Origin: Rhizobium sp. SSA_523
GTDB lineage: Bacteria; Pseudomonadota; Alphaproteobacteria; Rhizobiales; Rhizobiaceae
DNA: 64,000 nucleotides
Assembly: GCF_030435705.1 (NCBI RefSeq)
Contig: NZ_CP129382.1
Location: 2,513,501-2,577,500, forward strand
Direction: 5' to 3'
Every line of letters starts with the position of its first letter. The first letter of the stretch is position 1. Made by a program: the position numbers and the translations under genes. Below, piece after piece: positions 28,462 to 37,672 of the stretch. Below the pieces are notes generated by a model, which worked only from the letters and a program-made list of their open reading frames with translations, had not been told where the DNA came from and did not search any database.

Positions 28462-28839
28462 GCGCGATCTCCCTTGTCATTTCGAGATCAAACATGGAAT
28501 GGCGAAAGCCGTATGACAATGACGTGGCATTTCACCGGCATGGCAAATAAAGCCAATGTGAAAATCACATCTGTCTTGGTCACCGCATCCGGATGAGGCG
28601 ACCATTGCCCGACGCCGCGAAAACTGGTATGGACCTTGTCCATGGGATCGAAATTCGGATGCCTCGCGAACCAGTTTATCGTGCTGCAGGACCACAAGCG
28701 TCTGCCGGCACGGTTTTTCGCGCGCATGTCCGGCGCTCTGAGCAGCCGAATTCGGAACGACTGACCTGTTCTCGTCGTGCGGCAGCCAATGCTGCCGAAT
28801 TCATATCCCGCAATCTCCGACATCAAATGGATGGCAGCC
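28462..28839. other. 378-nt region upstream of leuC
   Basis: No convincing gene; the frames that cross it have no protein-like features. It carries the ppk2 promoter on one strand and the leuC promoter on the other, plus a compact folded element (28621-28677) listed separately. No leucine-rich leader peptide is visible. Confidence 0.5.
28621..28677. other. Compact nested inverted repeats upstream of leuC
   Basis: AAACTGGT (28621-28628) pairs with ACCAGTTT (28670-28677) as an outer 8-bp stem. Directly inside, ATGGAC (28629-28634) pairs with GTCCAT (28638-28643) around CTT. The remaining 26 nt could hold a further small stem. The element lies 163 nt before the leuC start. It could be a leader RNA structure, a small RNA or a protein-binding DNA site; nothing links it to a known family. 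Confidence 0.45.
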
Positions 28840-30249
28840 ATGAGCGCACCACGCACACTTTATGATAAGATCTGGGATGATCACGTCGTCTCGACAGACG
28901 ATACCGGCACCTGTCTTCTCTACATCGATCGTCACCTGGTGCATGAGGTGACGAGCCCGCAGGCCTTCGAAGGGCTGCGCCTGGCCGGCCGCAGCGTGCG
29001 CGCGCCGCAGAAGACGCTTGCCGTGGTCGATCACAATGTGCCGACGACGCCGGACCGGCATATCGGCATCAAGAACGAGGAAAGCCGGATCCAGGTCGAG
29101 GCGCTCGCGCAGAATGCCAAGGATTTCGGCGTCGAATATTACTCGGAAAAGGACAAACGGCAGGGCATCGTCCATATTGTCGGTCCCGAGCAGGGTTTCA
29201 CCCTTCCCGGCATGACGATTGTCTGCGGCGACAGCCATACCTCGACGCACGGTGCCTTCGGCGCTCTGGCGCATGGCATCGGCACATCGGAAGTCGAACA
29301 TGTCCTCGCCACCCAGACCCTGGTGCAGAAGAAGGCCAAGAACATGCTGGTGCGCGTCGACGGACGCCTGCCGGAGGGTGTCACTGCCAAGGACATCATT
29401 CTCGCCATCATCGGCGAGATCGGCACGGCTGGCGGCACCGGCCACGTGATCGAGTTTGCCGGCGAAGCCATTCGATCGCTGTCGATGGAAGGCCGCATGA
29501 CGGTCTGCAACATGACCATTGAAGGCGGCGCACGTGCCGGCCTCATCGCGCCGGATGAAACGACTTTCGAATACATCAAGGACAAGCCGCGGGCGCCCAA
29601 GGGCACGGCCTGGGACATGGCACTGGAATACTGGAAGACCCTGCATTCGGACGAAGGCGCTCATTACGACCGCGTCGTTGTGCTGGATGCCGCCAATCTT
29701 CCGCCGATCGTCTCCTGGGGCTCCTCGCCGGAGGATGTGATCTCGGTCGAAGGCGTGGTGCCCAATCCGGACGATATCCAGGATGAGACCAAGCGCGTAT
29801 CGAAATGGCGGGCGCTGGATTATATGGGCCTGAAGCCGGGTACGAAGATCACCGACATCGCGATCGACCGCGTCTTCATCGGCTCCTGCACCAATGGGCG
29901 CATCGAGGATTTGCGCGCGGCAGCCAAGGTCGTCGAGGGACGCCAGGTGGCCGGAACCGTCTCGGCCATGGTCGTTCCGGGCTCCGGCATCGTGAAGGAA
30001 CAGGCCGAAGCCGAGGGTCTGGACAAGATCTTCAAGGCGGCCGGTTTCGAATGGCGTGAGCCGGGTTGCTCCATGTGCCTGGCCATGAATGACGATCGCC
30101 TGAAGCCCGGCGAGCGCTGCGCCTCCACCTCCAACCGCAATTTCGAAGGACGCCAGGGATATAAGGGCCGCACGCATCTGGTCTCGCCGACCATGGCGGC
30201 CGCGGCGGCCATTGCCGGCCATTTCGTCGATATCCGCAGCTGGGCATAA
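28840..30249 (+). CDS. leuC: 3-isopropylmalate dehydratase large subunit
   Basis: A 469-residue [4Fe-4S] enzyme of leucine synthesis, forming with LeuD the isomerase from 2- to 3-isopropylmalate. Cluster ligands are Cys350 in [11 protein letters not shown] and Cys410/Cys413 in [10 protein letters not shown]. The start [17 protein letters not shown] matches the family; an in-frame ATG at 28777 would add 21 unrelated residues. leuD is not next to it, as is usual in rhizobia where leuC and leuD are apart. A strong terminator follows. Confidence 0.97.
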   Translation: MSAPRTLYDKIWDDHVVSTDDTGTCLLYIDRHLVHEVTSPQAFEGLRLAGRSVRAPQKTLAVVDHNVPTTPDRHIGIKNEESRIQVEALAQNAKDFGVEYYSEKDKRQGIVHIVGPEQGFTLPGMTIVCGDSHTSTHGAFGALAHGIGTSEVEHVLATQTLVQKKAKNMLVRVDGRLPEGVTAKDIILAIIGEIGTAGGTGHVIEFAGEAIRSLSMEGRMTVCNMTIEGGARAGLIAPDETTFEYIKDKPRAPKGTAWDMALEYWKTLHSDEGAHYDRVVVLDAANLPPIVSWGSSPEDVISVEGVVPNPDDIQDETKRVSKWRALDYMGLKPGTKITDIAIDRVFIGSCTNGRIEDLRAAAKVVEGRQVAGTVSAMVVPGSGIVKEQAEAEGLDKIFKAAGFEWREPGCSMCLAMNDDRLKPGERCASTSNRNFEGRQGYKGRTHLVSPTMAAAAAIAGHFVDIRSWA

Positions 30250-30281
30250 GCCCGGAAGGCACAGGCATTGCCTGCAATAGA

Positions 30282-30315
30282 GCCGCCGGTTCGCAAGAGC
30301 CGGCGGCCTTTCTTT
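30282..30315 (+). terminator. Intrinsic terminator of leuC
   Basis: GCCGCCGG and CCGGCGGC form an 8-bp stem around a 10-nt loop, followed by CTTTCTTT, 33 nt after the leuC stop. Confidence 0.88.
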
Positions 30316-30324
30316 CGGCAACTG

Positions 30325-30849
30325 TCAGATCACCCGCACCACCATTCCCTTGCGCAGATGCGGGAGCAGCCGCAGCATGTCCCGCCGCGCCAGGGCGACA
30401 CATCCTGCCGTCGGCTGGTATCCCGGTTTTATCAGGTGGAAGAAGATGGCGGAACCGCGATTGCGCCGACGCTCGCTGATGTTCCAGTCCAAGACGAGGC
30501 AGATATCGTAGAGCCCGTCCTGCCGGTACATCTCCTCATGGCTCGCCTTGAGGGGCGCTCGCACCAGCCGGTTATAGGCGCCATGCAAAGGCTCGTCGCA
30601 CCACAGCATGTCCCTTCTCGTGCGCTGCAGGGCAAGGCCGCTTCGCACCTGCCCGACGCGATCGCCGCGGATGAAACCGGAGAGGATCTTCATGGGCGCA
30701 ATGGGCGTCGCGCCGTCCCCCTCCCGTTTCACCGACCTGCGGCCGGACCGCCCGATCGCCGCCGGCAAAACGAGATGCCCCAGGATCACGAAGGCGCGAG
30801 TCGAATGTGATGGCTGAGCACGCACGGTGATCGTCTTTCCCTTGCGCAT
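30325..30849 (-). CDS. L,D-transpeptidase (YkuD) family protein
   Basis: A protein of about 174 residues with the YkuD catalytic fold, which forms 3-3 peptidoglycan crosslinks or anchors proteins to the wall. His138 and the nucleophile Cys150 in the PTAGCVAL motif are visible. No signal peptide is obvious in the frame, which is unusual for a periplasmic enzyme and places it with the short YkuD-like proteins of rhizobia whose role is not settled. The start is uncertain: 30849 has AAAGG just upstream, while 30867 (ATG) and 30876 (GTG) are alternatives. It is divergent from a response regulator gene. Confidence 0.8.
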   Translation of the reverse strand: MRKGKTITVRAQPSHSTRAFVILGHLVLPAAIGRSGRRSVKREGDGATPIAPMKILSGFIRGDRVGQVRSGLALQRTRRDMLWCDEPLHGAYNRLVRAPLKASHEEMYRQDGLYDICLVLDWNISERRRNRGSAIFFHLIKPGYQPTAGCVALARRDMLRLLPHLRKGMVVRVI

Positions 30850-30878
30850 CGCCTTTGTTCCACCCATTTCTCTCACAG

Positions 30879-30922
30879 GATTGTGCCTATGCTTCGAATT
30901 AAATTGAATTCATAGCACAATC
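30879..30922. promoter_or_regulatory. 44-bp palindromic operator-like site between divergent genes
   Basis: GATTGTGCCTATG (30879-30891) and CATAGCACAATC (30911-30922) are inverted copies differing by one extra base, around an AT-rich centre that contains two GAATT boxes. It sits in the shared upstream region of the L,D-transpeptidase gene and the OmpR-type regulator gene, an ideal place for a regulator to act on both. Confidence 0.5.
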
Positions 30923-30983
30923 GGACTTAGATCGATGCATGAGCGCTTGCGAAAGCGGCGCCAGGAGAAAGGCAAAGAACGGC

Positions 30984-31667
30984 ATGGCAGCGCGCACCGT
31001 ACTGCTGGTGGATGACGATAACGATCTCCGCGAGACGCTGATGGAACAGCTTTCTCTTTACGAGGAGTTCAGCCTCCTGCAGGAGCCGAACGCCACCAAG
31101 GCGATGGCGACTGCCAAATCGCGCCAGATCGATCTCCTGATCATGGATGTCGGCCTGCCGGATATGGATGGCCGGGAAGCCGTCAAGCTTCTGCGCAAGG
31201 GCGGTTTCAAAGCGCCGATCATCATGCTCACCGGCCATGACACCGATTCCGATACCATTCTCGGCCTCGAAGCCGGGGCGAATGATTACGTGACGAAGCC
31301 CTTCCGCTTCGCGGTCCTCCTGGCGCGCATTCGCGCCCAGCTTCGCCAGTATGAGCAGAGCGAGGATGCCACCTTCACGGTCGGCCCCTACATCTTCAAG
31401 CCCAGCCAGAAGCTGCTGACGACCGAGGATGGCAAGAAAATCCGCCTGACGGAGAAGGAAGCCGCCATCATCCGCTATCTCTATCGCGCCGCCCAGAAGG
31501 TGGTGACGCGCGATGTGCTGCTGGAGGAAGTCTGGGGCTATAATTCGGGTGTTACCACGCATACGCTCGAAACCCACGTGTATCGTCTGCGCCAGAAGAT
31601 CGAGCGCGATCCGTCCAATGCCGAAATCCTGGTCACCGAAAACGGCGGCTACAAGATCATCCCTTAA
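30984..31667 (+). CDS. OmpR/PhoB-family response regulator, orphan
   Basis: A 227-residue two-domain regulator. The receiver has the acidic triad Asp10-Asp12, the phosphoacceptor Asp55 in LLIMDVGLPDMDG, Thr83 and Lys105 in VTKPF. The C-terminal winged helix (about 130-227; LTEKEAAIIRYLYRAAQKVVTRDVLLEEVWGY, then TLETHVYRLRQKIE) binds DNA. AGGAGAAAGG lies upstream of the ATG at 30984; an earlier in-frame start at 30939 is less likely. No histidine kinase gene is adjacent. The cNMP-binding gene follows after 13 nt. Confidence 0.93.
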   Translation: MAARTVLLVDDDNDLRETLMEQLSLYEEFSLLQEPNATKAMATAKSRQIDLLIMDVGLPDMDGREAVKLLRKGGFKAPIIMLTGHDTDSDTILGLEAGANDYVTKPFRFAVLLARIRAQLRQYEQSEDATFTVGPYIFKPSQKLLTTEDGKKIRLTEKEAAIIRYLYRAAQKVVTRDVLLEEVWGYNSGVTTHTLETHVYRLRQKIERDPSNAEILVTENGGYKIIP

Positions 31668-31680
31668 GCGATAGGCACAG

Positions 31681-32136
31681 ATGGCGCTCAGCGACGATAT
31701 CCGGCTCTTGTCAGCCGTACCGTTGTTCCAGGGACTGGACGACGACCAGTTGCGCCTCGTGGCGTTCGGGGCCGAGCGGCGCAATATCGGCAAGGGCCAG
31801 GCCTTGTTTCGCGAGCATTCGCCGGCGGAATGCGCCTTCGTCGTGGCGCGCGGCCGGTTCGACCTCTATACCGAGGGGCGCGACGGGATTGCCGAACTGG
31901 AACGTTCGGTCGGACCGGGCACGCTTTTGTCCGAACTTGCCCTCGTCACCATGGTGGAGCGCAAATTCACGGCCGTCGCCGCCGAAGATGGAGAGGTTCT
32001 GCGCATTCCGCGAACCCTCTTTCACCGCCTGCTGGAGGAATATCCCTCGGTGGCGAGGCTTCTGGAAATACGGATCAAGGAAAACCTCCTCCAGCTGGCA
32101 AAGGCGGCCGGCGCCATGCGGGGGCGGTTCGCCTGA
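31681..32136 (+). CDS. Cyclic nucleotide-binding domain protein without an output domain
   Basis: A 151-residue protein that is almost entirely one cNMP-binding (Crp-like) beta-barrel: LLSAVPLFQGLDDDQLRLVAFGAERR, then GTLLSELALVTMVERKFTAVAAEDGEVLRIPRTLF. The PGTLLSELAL stretch corresponds to the phosphate-binding cassette. The Crp-type helix-turn-helix is absent, so it is a ligand-binding module acting through another protein, or a structural role. The 13-nt spacing to the response regulator gene suggests they share an mRNA and perhaps a pathway. Confidence 0.85.
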   Translation: MALSDDIRLLSAVPLFQGLDDDQLRLVAFGAERRNIGKGQALFREHSPAECAFVVARGRFDLYTEGRDGIAELERSVGPGTLLSELALVTMVERKFTAVAAEDGEVLRIPRTLFHRLLEEYPSVARLLEIRIKENLLQLAKAAGAMRGRFA

Positions 32137-32270
32137 CGGACTTGGCCTTCCGCTTATCGCCTGAAGCCGACCTCTCTACGACCTCGCCCTCGAAACCTCG
32201 CCCTAAAGCCTCTCCGAATCGAGGGCGCCGCACCCGACCGGGGGCGGTTACGGCGCCATCGTAGTTCCTG

Positions 32271-33023
32271 TCAGACCTTCACGGCCGAATTGCCGCCATC
32301 GGCAAACAGGGCAGAACCGGTGACGAAACTCGAGGCGGGCTCGGCCAGAAACAGGGCCGCCTGCGCGATCTCCTCGGGACGGGCAATGCGCTTCATGGCA
32401 TGCAGGCCAGCCGCCCAATCCTTCTGCTGCTGGTTCCCGGCCATGCCGGTATCCGTGCCGCCCGGCAGAAGCGCATTGGCCCTGATATGTCTGGCGCCGT
32501 AATCGGCGGCGATCGATTTGACAAGGCCCATCAGACCCGCCTTCGACGCTGCATAGGCGGCCATGCCGGGCAGACCGACGCTGGTCCCGACGAAACTCGA
32601 GGTGAAGATGATCGATCCGCCCCCGCGGTCGAGCATGGCCGGGATCTGAGCGCGGCTCGCCAGGAAGGCTGCCGTCAGATTGGCGGTCAGCGTATGGCAC
32701 CATTCCGCAGGCTCGATGTCCGCCAGCGGCTTCATGACGCCGACGGCACCGGCATTGTTGAAGGCGATATCGACGCCGCCAAAGTGATCGACGGCTGCAG
32801 CGACGAGTGCGTCATGCGTCTCCGGCAGGCCCACATCGCCCGCCACCAGCACGGCGTGGCCGCCCAGCGCCTCGATCTCCCGGCCGATCGCCTCCAGTCC
32901 GAAGCGGCCCCGTGCATTGAGCACGAGGCTGGCACCTTCGGCAGCAAACAGCCGCGCCGCAGCTGCGCCAATGCCCGACGATGCACCGGTGATGATCGCG
33001 GTCTTGTTCTTCAAACGTCCCAT
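32271..33023 (-). CDS. Short-chain dehydrogenase/reductase
   Basis: A 250-residue NAD(P)-dependent oxidoreductase of the classical SDR family. Cofactor loop TGASSGIG is at 12-19, NNAG at 89-92, the catalytic Ser near 142-143, Tyr157 and Lys161 in YAASK. The C-terminal block FLAEPASSFVTGSALFADGG is usual. Substrate unknown. AGGAGG is 6 nt before the ATG at 33023, which rules against the longer open frame. It is the last gene leftwards after xthA, 149 nt apart. Confidence 0.9.
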   Translation of the reverse strand: MGRLKNKTAIITGASSGIGAAAARLFAAEGASLVLNARGRFGLEAIGREIEALGGHAVLVAGDVGLPETHDALVAAAVDHFGGVDIAFNNAGAVGVMKPLADIEPAEWCHTLTANLTAAFLASRAQIPAMLDRGGGSIIFTSSFVGTSVGLPGMAAYAASKAGLMGLVKSIAADYGARHIRANALLPGGTDTGMAGNQQQKDWAAGLHAMKRIARPEEIAQAALFLAEPASSFVTGSALFADGGNSAVKV

Positions 33024-33172
33024 GAATGGCCTCCTATGCTTGGGTGAGGCCGAGACATAGACAGGCGTCGGCGGCGCCGACACCCGATTCCCGCGCAACG
33101 ATATGGCAAGGCGTGAAAGACGCGCGCGATCGCAACTTGGGCGCTTTAGGCGCGCCGGGGGCGCGGGTTCCG

Positions 33173-33973
33173 TTACATCCGGAAGATCGCCGTGACCGGC
33201 ACGTGATCCGAGGGACGGTTCCAGCCGCGCGCTTCCTTCAGCACGTCGATCCTCTCCAGCAGCGGCCCGAGATCCGGCGAGGACCAGATATGGTCGAGGC
33301 GACGACCGCGATCGGCCGCCTCCCAATCCTTGGCGCGGTAGCTCCACCAGGTATAGAGCTTTTCCGAAGCGGGAACGTGCTGTCGCATCAGGTCCAGCCA
33401 GCCGCCCTTCTGCATGACCTCTGTCAGCCCTTCGGTCTCGACCGGTGTATGGCTGACGATCTTCAACATCTGCTTGTGCGACCAGACATCCTGTTCCAGC
33501 GGCGCGATGTTCAGATCTCCGACAAGGATAGAGGAAATGCCCGGGCTATCGGCCTTCAGCGCCTTCATCTCGTCGATGAAATCGAGCTTATGGCCGAATT
33601 TGGGATTGATGCTGCGGTCCGGCTCGTCGCCGCCTGCCGGAACATAGAAATTGTGCAGGCGGATGCGCCGGCCGGCGCGCTCGAAGATTGCCGAAATGTG
33701 GCGCGCATCGCCGACGCCGCAATAATTCTGCCGATGGTCTTCCAGCAGCGGAACCTTCGAGATCACGGCCACCCCGTGATAGCCCTTCTGGCCATGCAGA
33801 ATGATGTGCGGGTAGCCCATGGCCTTCAAAGGTTCGAGCGGAAACTCCTCCTCACGGCACTTGATCTCCTGCAGGCAGAGAATGTCCGGCTTTTCGCGCA
33901 CGATGAACTGCTCGACGATCGACAGGCGCAAACGGACGGAGTTGATGTTCCAGGTGGTGATGGAAAAGCGCAT
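33173..33973 (-). CDS. xthA: Exodeoxyribonuclease III
   Basis: A 266-residue AP endonuclease/3'-exonuclease of base excision repair. Conserved sites are Glu36 in CLQEIKC, the GDLNIAP motif and the C-terminal SDHVPV histidine, with NINSVRLRL at the start. The ATG lies directly after the T-run of a hairpin that also looks like the lolA terminator; the only Shine-Dalgarno candidate (CGAGG) is inside the 3' arm of that hairpin. lolA and ftsK lie upstream on the same strand. Confidence 0.95.
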   Translation of the reverse strand: MRFSITTWNINSVRLRLSIVEQFIVREKPDILCLQEIKCREEEFPLEPLKAMGYPHIILHGQKGYHGVAVISKVPLLEDHRQNYCGVGDARHISAIFERAGRRIRLHNFYVPAGGDEPDRSINPKFGHKLDFIDEMKALKADSPGISSILVGDLNIAPLEQDVWSHKQMLKIVSHTPVETEGLTEVMQKGGWLDLMRQHVPASEKLYTWWSYRAKDWEAADRGRRLDHIWSSPDLGPLLERIDVLKEARGWNRPSDHVPVTAIFRM

Positions 33974-33974
33974 G

Positions 33975-34005
33975 AAAAAACCTCGACGTGGGTGCGCCGA
34001 GGTTT
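33975..34005 (-). terminator. lolA terminator overlapping the xthA ribosome binding site
   Basis: On the minus strand AAACCTCG (34005-33998) pairs with CGAGGTTT (33985-33978) around a 12-nt loop, followed by T to 33975. The T-run ends one base before the xthA ATG, and the GAGG of the 3' arm is at Shine-Dalgarno distance (6-7 nt) from it. The hairpin may therefore both end lolA transcripts and mask xthA translation on readthrough. Confidence 0.75.
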
Positions 34006-34032
34006 AAAGGCTTTGCAGCAAAAAGAGCAAGG

Positions 34033-34674
34033 TCAGAACTTGTGAACCTCGTCATAGGGGATCTTGAAGACCTTGTCGTCGAAGCGCACGCCGGTCTGCA
34101 CATTGTAGATCATCACCGAGGTTTCCTTGTTCTGGAGGTCGGTGATCGTCCATTGGCGCAACTGGTAGGTCTTCGGATCGAACATCATGGTAATCGTGCT
34201 GTCGCCAAATACCGTCTTGTTGCCGAGGACGATGGTGGTGAGGTCGGACTCCTCGCGCACGCCGCGCACCATATTGTTCGACAGGTCGATCCGGTCGGAC
34301 AGAAGCAGGCTGAGCGGCGTCTTGGAGAGGGGATACAGATCCCATGTCTTCAGCTTGAGATTGCCGATCACCACATTGTCGCCATCGGCGATGACGCGGA
34401 TCGGCGAAGGATCCTCGAAATTGAAGCGCAGCCGGCCGGGACGTTCGATGAAGAACTTGCCGCCGGTCTGTTCGCCGCGCGGACCGAACTGGACGAATTC
34501 GCCCATCATCGTCTTCACCGAGGAAAAATGGTCGGCGATCTTCTGCGCCGCGGCGCCCGCCACGCCCTGCGCCATGGCCGGCATTCCCACCGCGCCGGCG
34601 GCAAGCGCGCCAAGGCCGATCAATACCCGGCGACGACCGACCGTAAGGGAGCGTGATAGCATTTGGTCGTTCAT
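34033..34674 (-). CDS. lolA: Outer-membrane lipoprotein carrier protein LolA-like
   Basis: A 213-residue periplasmic protein that ferries lipoproteins from the LolCDE complex to the outer membrane. An N-terminal signal with RRRVLIGLGALAAGAVG precedes the beta-sheet carrier domain (IADHFSSVKTMMGEFVQFGPRGEQTGGKFFIERPGRLRFNFEDP). The double-Arg motif and length resemble the LolA-like proteins of rhizobia. AAAGGAG lies 7 nt before the ATG at 34674. It is 68 nt downstream of ftsK on the same strand, so the two are probably one operon. Confidence 0.9.
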   Translation of the reverse strand: MNDQMLSRSLTVGRRRVLIGLGALAAGAVGMPAMAQGVAGAAAQKIADHFSSVKTMMGEFVQFGPRGEQTGGKFFIERPGRLRFNFEDPSPIRVIADGDNVVIGNLKLKTWDLYPLSKTPLSLLLSDRIDLSNNMVRGVREESDLTTIVLGNKTVFGDSTITMMFDPKTYQLRQWTITDLQNKETSVMIYNVQTGVRFDDKVFKIPYDEVHKF

Positions 34675-34742
34675 GTAACTATCTCCTTTGGGCGTCCTAT
34701 GCCCTTCAAAGGCGGCGTCTTCGTGGCCGGACATCGGCAAGA

Positions 34743-37415
34743 TCATCGCTCCAGAATGTCCGTTTCGGTTGGCACCAGGATCTCGCGTTTTCCGGCATGG
34801 TTGGCCGGACTGATCAGGCCTTCCTGCTCCATCCGCTCGATCAGGGAGGCGGCTCGGTTATAGCCTATGCCCAGCCTGCGCTGGATATAGGAAGTGGATG
34901 CCTTGCCATCGCGCAGCACGATGGCAACGGCTTGATCATAGGGGTCGTCGGAATCGGAGAGATTGGCCGTACCCTGGGGACCCGCGCCATCCTCGTCATC
35001 CTCGTCATCGGCGGTGATGGCGTCGAGATATTGCGGCGCGCCCTGCGACTTGAGGTAGGAGACGATATCCTCCACCTCCCGGTCGGACACGAAGGGACCG
35101 TGGACGCGCTGGATGCGGCCGCCGCCGGCCATATACAGCATGTCGCCCATGCCGAGCAGCTGCTCGGCGCCCTGTTCGCCCAAAATCGTGCGGCTATCGA
35201 TCTTCGAGGTGACCTGGAAGGAAATCCGGGTCGGAAAATTCGCCTTGATCGTACCGGTTATGACATCCACCGAGGGGCGCTGCGTCGCCATGATGACGTG
35301 GATGCCGGCGGCACGCGCCATCTGCGCCAGGCGCTGAACCGCGCCTTCGATATCCTTGCCGGCCACCATCATCAGATCGGCCATCTCGTCGATGATCACA
35401 ACGATGTAGGGCATCGGCTGCAGATCGAATTCCTCGGTCTCGTAGACCGCCTCGCCGGTCTGCCGGTCGAAGCCCGTCTGCACGGTCCGCGTCAGCACCT
35501 CGCCCTTGGCAAGCGCCTGCTCGACCCGGCTATTGAACCCGTCAATATTGCGAACGCCGATCTTCGACATCTTCTTGTAGCGTTCCTCCATCTCGCGCAC
35601 GGTCCATTTCAGCGCCACGACCGCTTTTTTCGGATCGGTGACGACCGGTGACAGGAGATGGGGAATGCCGTCATAGACCGAAAGTTCCAGCATCTTCGGA
35701 TCGATCATGATCAAGCGGCATTGCTCCGGCGAGAGGCGGTAGAGCAGCGACAGGATCATCGTGTTGATGGCCACCGATTTACCGGATCCGGTGGTGCCGG
35801 CAACGAGAAGATGCGGCATCTTGGCCAGGTCGGCAATGACTGCCTCGCCGCCGATGGTCTTGCCAAGCGCCATTGCCAGCTTGGTCTTGGTGCCCTCGAA
35901 ATCGCGGCTGGCGATCAGTTCGCGCAGGAAGACCGTCTCGCGCGTCTGGTTCGGCAGTTCGATACCGATGGCATTGCGGCCGGGAACGACGGCGACGCGC
36001 GCCGCAATCGCGCTCATGGAGCGGGCAATATCATCGGCAAGCCCGATCACGCGGGACGACTTGATGCCGGGTGCCGGCTCCAGCTCATAGAGCGTGACGA
36101 CCGGACCGGGCCGGACATGGATAATTTCGCCGCGCACGCCGAAATCTTCCAGCACACCTTCCAGCATCCGGGCATTCTGTTCCAGCGCATCGGCCGACAG
36201 TGTGGCATCGCGGGCCACATGCCGTGGCTCGGCAAGAAGATGCACCGAAGGAAGTTCGAAGCCCTCGCTTTCGATGAAGGAGCTCTGCGCCTCGCGCGCC
36301 ACACGGGCACCCGGCTTGGGCGAAGGCGCCGGGGCGGCAATGCGGGCGCTGCGCGGGCCGCGGGGCGAGGCATCGAAGGGCGGCTCGTCATCCGAGAGAA
36401 GGCCGCTCGGCAAAGGCGCGCGGGCGGGCGCAACCTCCAAGGCGTCGTCCTCCTGGTCGTCGAGGCTGAGCGGCGGCGGCGACAGCCTGCGACGCGCGGC
36501 CATCAGGTCCGACATGGGGCTTTCGAGCGAGGGCTCCAGCCGCGATCCGGGCCGCTGCTTGGCGCGGGTCGGCTCGTTCAGCGTGCCGAATTCGTCCTCG
36601 TTGAAATCATAGGGTTCGTCGTGATCGTCGCGGCCCGTGCTTTTCGGCTTCAGGCGCAGCAGGCGGCGCATGCGGGCCTGGGTTATGTACCAGTAATGGG
36701 CCATGGCCCCGAGCGCCAGGAGTCCGGCAAAGCCACCCTCCTCGTCGTCCTCTTCTTCCTCCACCGGCTGCGCGCGCTTGGCCTTGTTCTGGTTCGGAAC
36801 GGGCGTCTCGTCCTCATCGTCGACCTCCTCGTCCAGCTCCTCATTGCTGAGCAGCCCGGCGGCAAAGAGAAGGAAGCCCAAAGCGGGCACGGCAAAGACC
36901 GTGCCGATCAGCACGGCGGCGAAGCCGGTCGGATAGCTGCCGATGAAGAGGCCGGGAAAGCGCAGGATCATATCGCCGATCACGCCGCCGATTCCATTGG
37001 GGATCGGCCAGGTCAGGGGGGCGGGAATGCAGCCGAGCGTTGCAGAGGCCAGAACGGATCCGAGCAGCCAGGTGGACAGGCGCGCCGGAAGACGGCTCAC
37101 GCGCCGGCCGACGATCAATGCCAGCGACCAGGCGAGAACCGGGAGAAGGGTCGGAATGCTGGCAAGGCCGAAGAACTGCATCATCAGATCGGCAAAGGCC
37201 GCGCCGGGCGCGCCGAGGAGATTGGTCGGTTCGTTGTTCGTCGCGTAGGAGAAGCTCGGATCCTGGACATTCCAGGTCGCCAGCGCTGCGACAGCCAGAG
37301 CGAGAGCGAGAAACAAGGCAAAGCCCGAGATCGCCATCATCTGCCGGATGGCGAACGCCATCAATGCATGGCGGGTGGAGTGCTGCGCCATCGCTGCCGA
37401 AGTGCTTCTACCCAT
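34743..37415 (-). CDS. ftsK: DNA translocase FtsK
   Basis: An 890-residue division protein that pumps chromosomal DNA through the septum and activates XerCD at dif. Four to five membrane helices lie in the first 200 residues, followed by a long acidic and proline-rich linker (about 205-430). The motor domain has Walker [10 protein letters not shown], the [11 protein letters not shown]alker B region and the [21 protein letters not shown] block. The C-terminal gamma winged helix ([33 protein letters not shown]) reads KOPS sites. The ATG at 37415 has a weak ribosome binding site; an ATG at 37391 is also possible. Confidence 0.97.
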   Translation of the reverse strand: MGRSTSAAMAQHSTRHALMAFAIRQMMAISGFALFLALALAVAALATWNVQDPSFSYATNNEPTNLLGAPGAAFADLMMQFFGLASIPTLLPVLAWSLALIVGRRVSRLPARLSTWLLGSVLASATLGCIPAPLTWPIPNGIGGVIGDMILRFPGLFIGSYPTGFAAVLIGTVFAVPALGFLLFAAGLLSNEELDEEVDDEDETPVPNQNKAKRAQPVEEEEDDEEGGFAGLLALGAMAHYWYITQARMRRLLRLKPKSTGRDDHDEPYDFNEDEFGTLNEPTRAKQRPGSRLEPSLESPMSDLMAARRRLSPPPLSLDDQEDDALEVAPARAPLPSGLLSDDEPPFDASPRGPRSARIAAPAPSPKPGARVAREAQSSFIESEGFELPSVHLLAEPRHVARDATLSADALEQNARMLEGVLEDFGVRGEIIHVRPGPVVTLYELEPAPGIKSSRVIGLADDIARSMSAIAARVAVVPGRNAIGIELPNQTRETVFLRELIASRDFEGTKTKLAMALGKTIGGEAVIADLAKMPHLLVAGTTGSGKSVAINTMILSLLYRLSPEQCRLIMIDPKMLELSVYDGIPHLLSPVVTDPKKAVVALKWTVREMEERYKKMSKIGVRNIDGFNSRVEQALAKGEVLTRTVQTGFDRQTGEAVYETEEFDLQPMPYIVVIIDEMADLMMVAGKDIEGAVQRLAQMARAAGIHVIMATQRPSVDVITGTIKANFPTRISFQVTSKIDSRTILGEQGAEQLLGMGDMLYMAGGGRIQRVHGPFVSDREVEDIVSYLKSQGAPQYLDAITADDEDDEDGAGPQGTANLSDSDDPYDQAVAIVLRDGKASTSYIQRRLGIGYNRAASLIERMEQEGLISPANHAGKREILVPTETDILER

Positions 37416-37571
37416 TCTGTTTCAGCCCGACCCTGTTCGTTGATCCTGAGGATGCAGGCAAAAGGCGGAATGCCGGCACCAATAGGCTCGAAACCTAACG
37501 AAACGAAGTTAACGCGCCATTAACCACGCCGCATTCCTTCGCTGAAGAGCGGAAAGCGCTTGACCTTCAAC

Positions 37572-37605
37572 GCGAAATGGCCCGGCAGGAGCCGGGCCAT
37601 TTCGC
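37572..37605. terminator. Long perfect hairpin downstream of amtB
   Basis: GCGAAATGGCCCGGC (37572-37586) is followed after 4 nt by its exact complement GCCGGGCCATTTCGC (37591-37605), a 15-bp perfect stem. It lies 68 nt past the amtB stop (minus strand). No T-run follows on either strand, so it would act as an mRNA 3'-end barrier or a factor-assisted terminator. Confidence 0.6.
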
Positions 37606-37672
37606 ATGTCATCGAGGGGTTTACCGTTACGGACGGATCCGGGCAGCGGCAGCCGCTCGGATCGCGATCGTC

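Noticed and set aside
28755..28780. EcfG-like promoter upstream of leuC
   Set aside because: GGAAC is present, but at 16-17 nt spacing the -10 reads TCGT or CGTG rather than CGTT.
28700..28839. Leucine leader peptide upstream of leuC
   Set aside because: No short frame with a run of leucine codons followed by a terminator was found.
35658..37523. 621-codon open frame on the plus strand
   Set aside because: Antisense of ftsK; composition is dominated by Arg, Gly and Gln with no recognisable domain.
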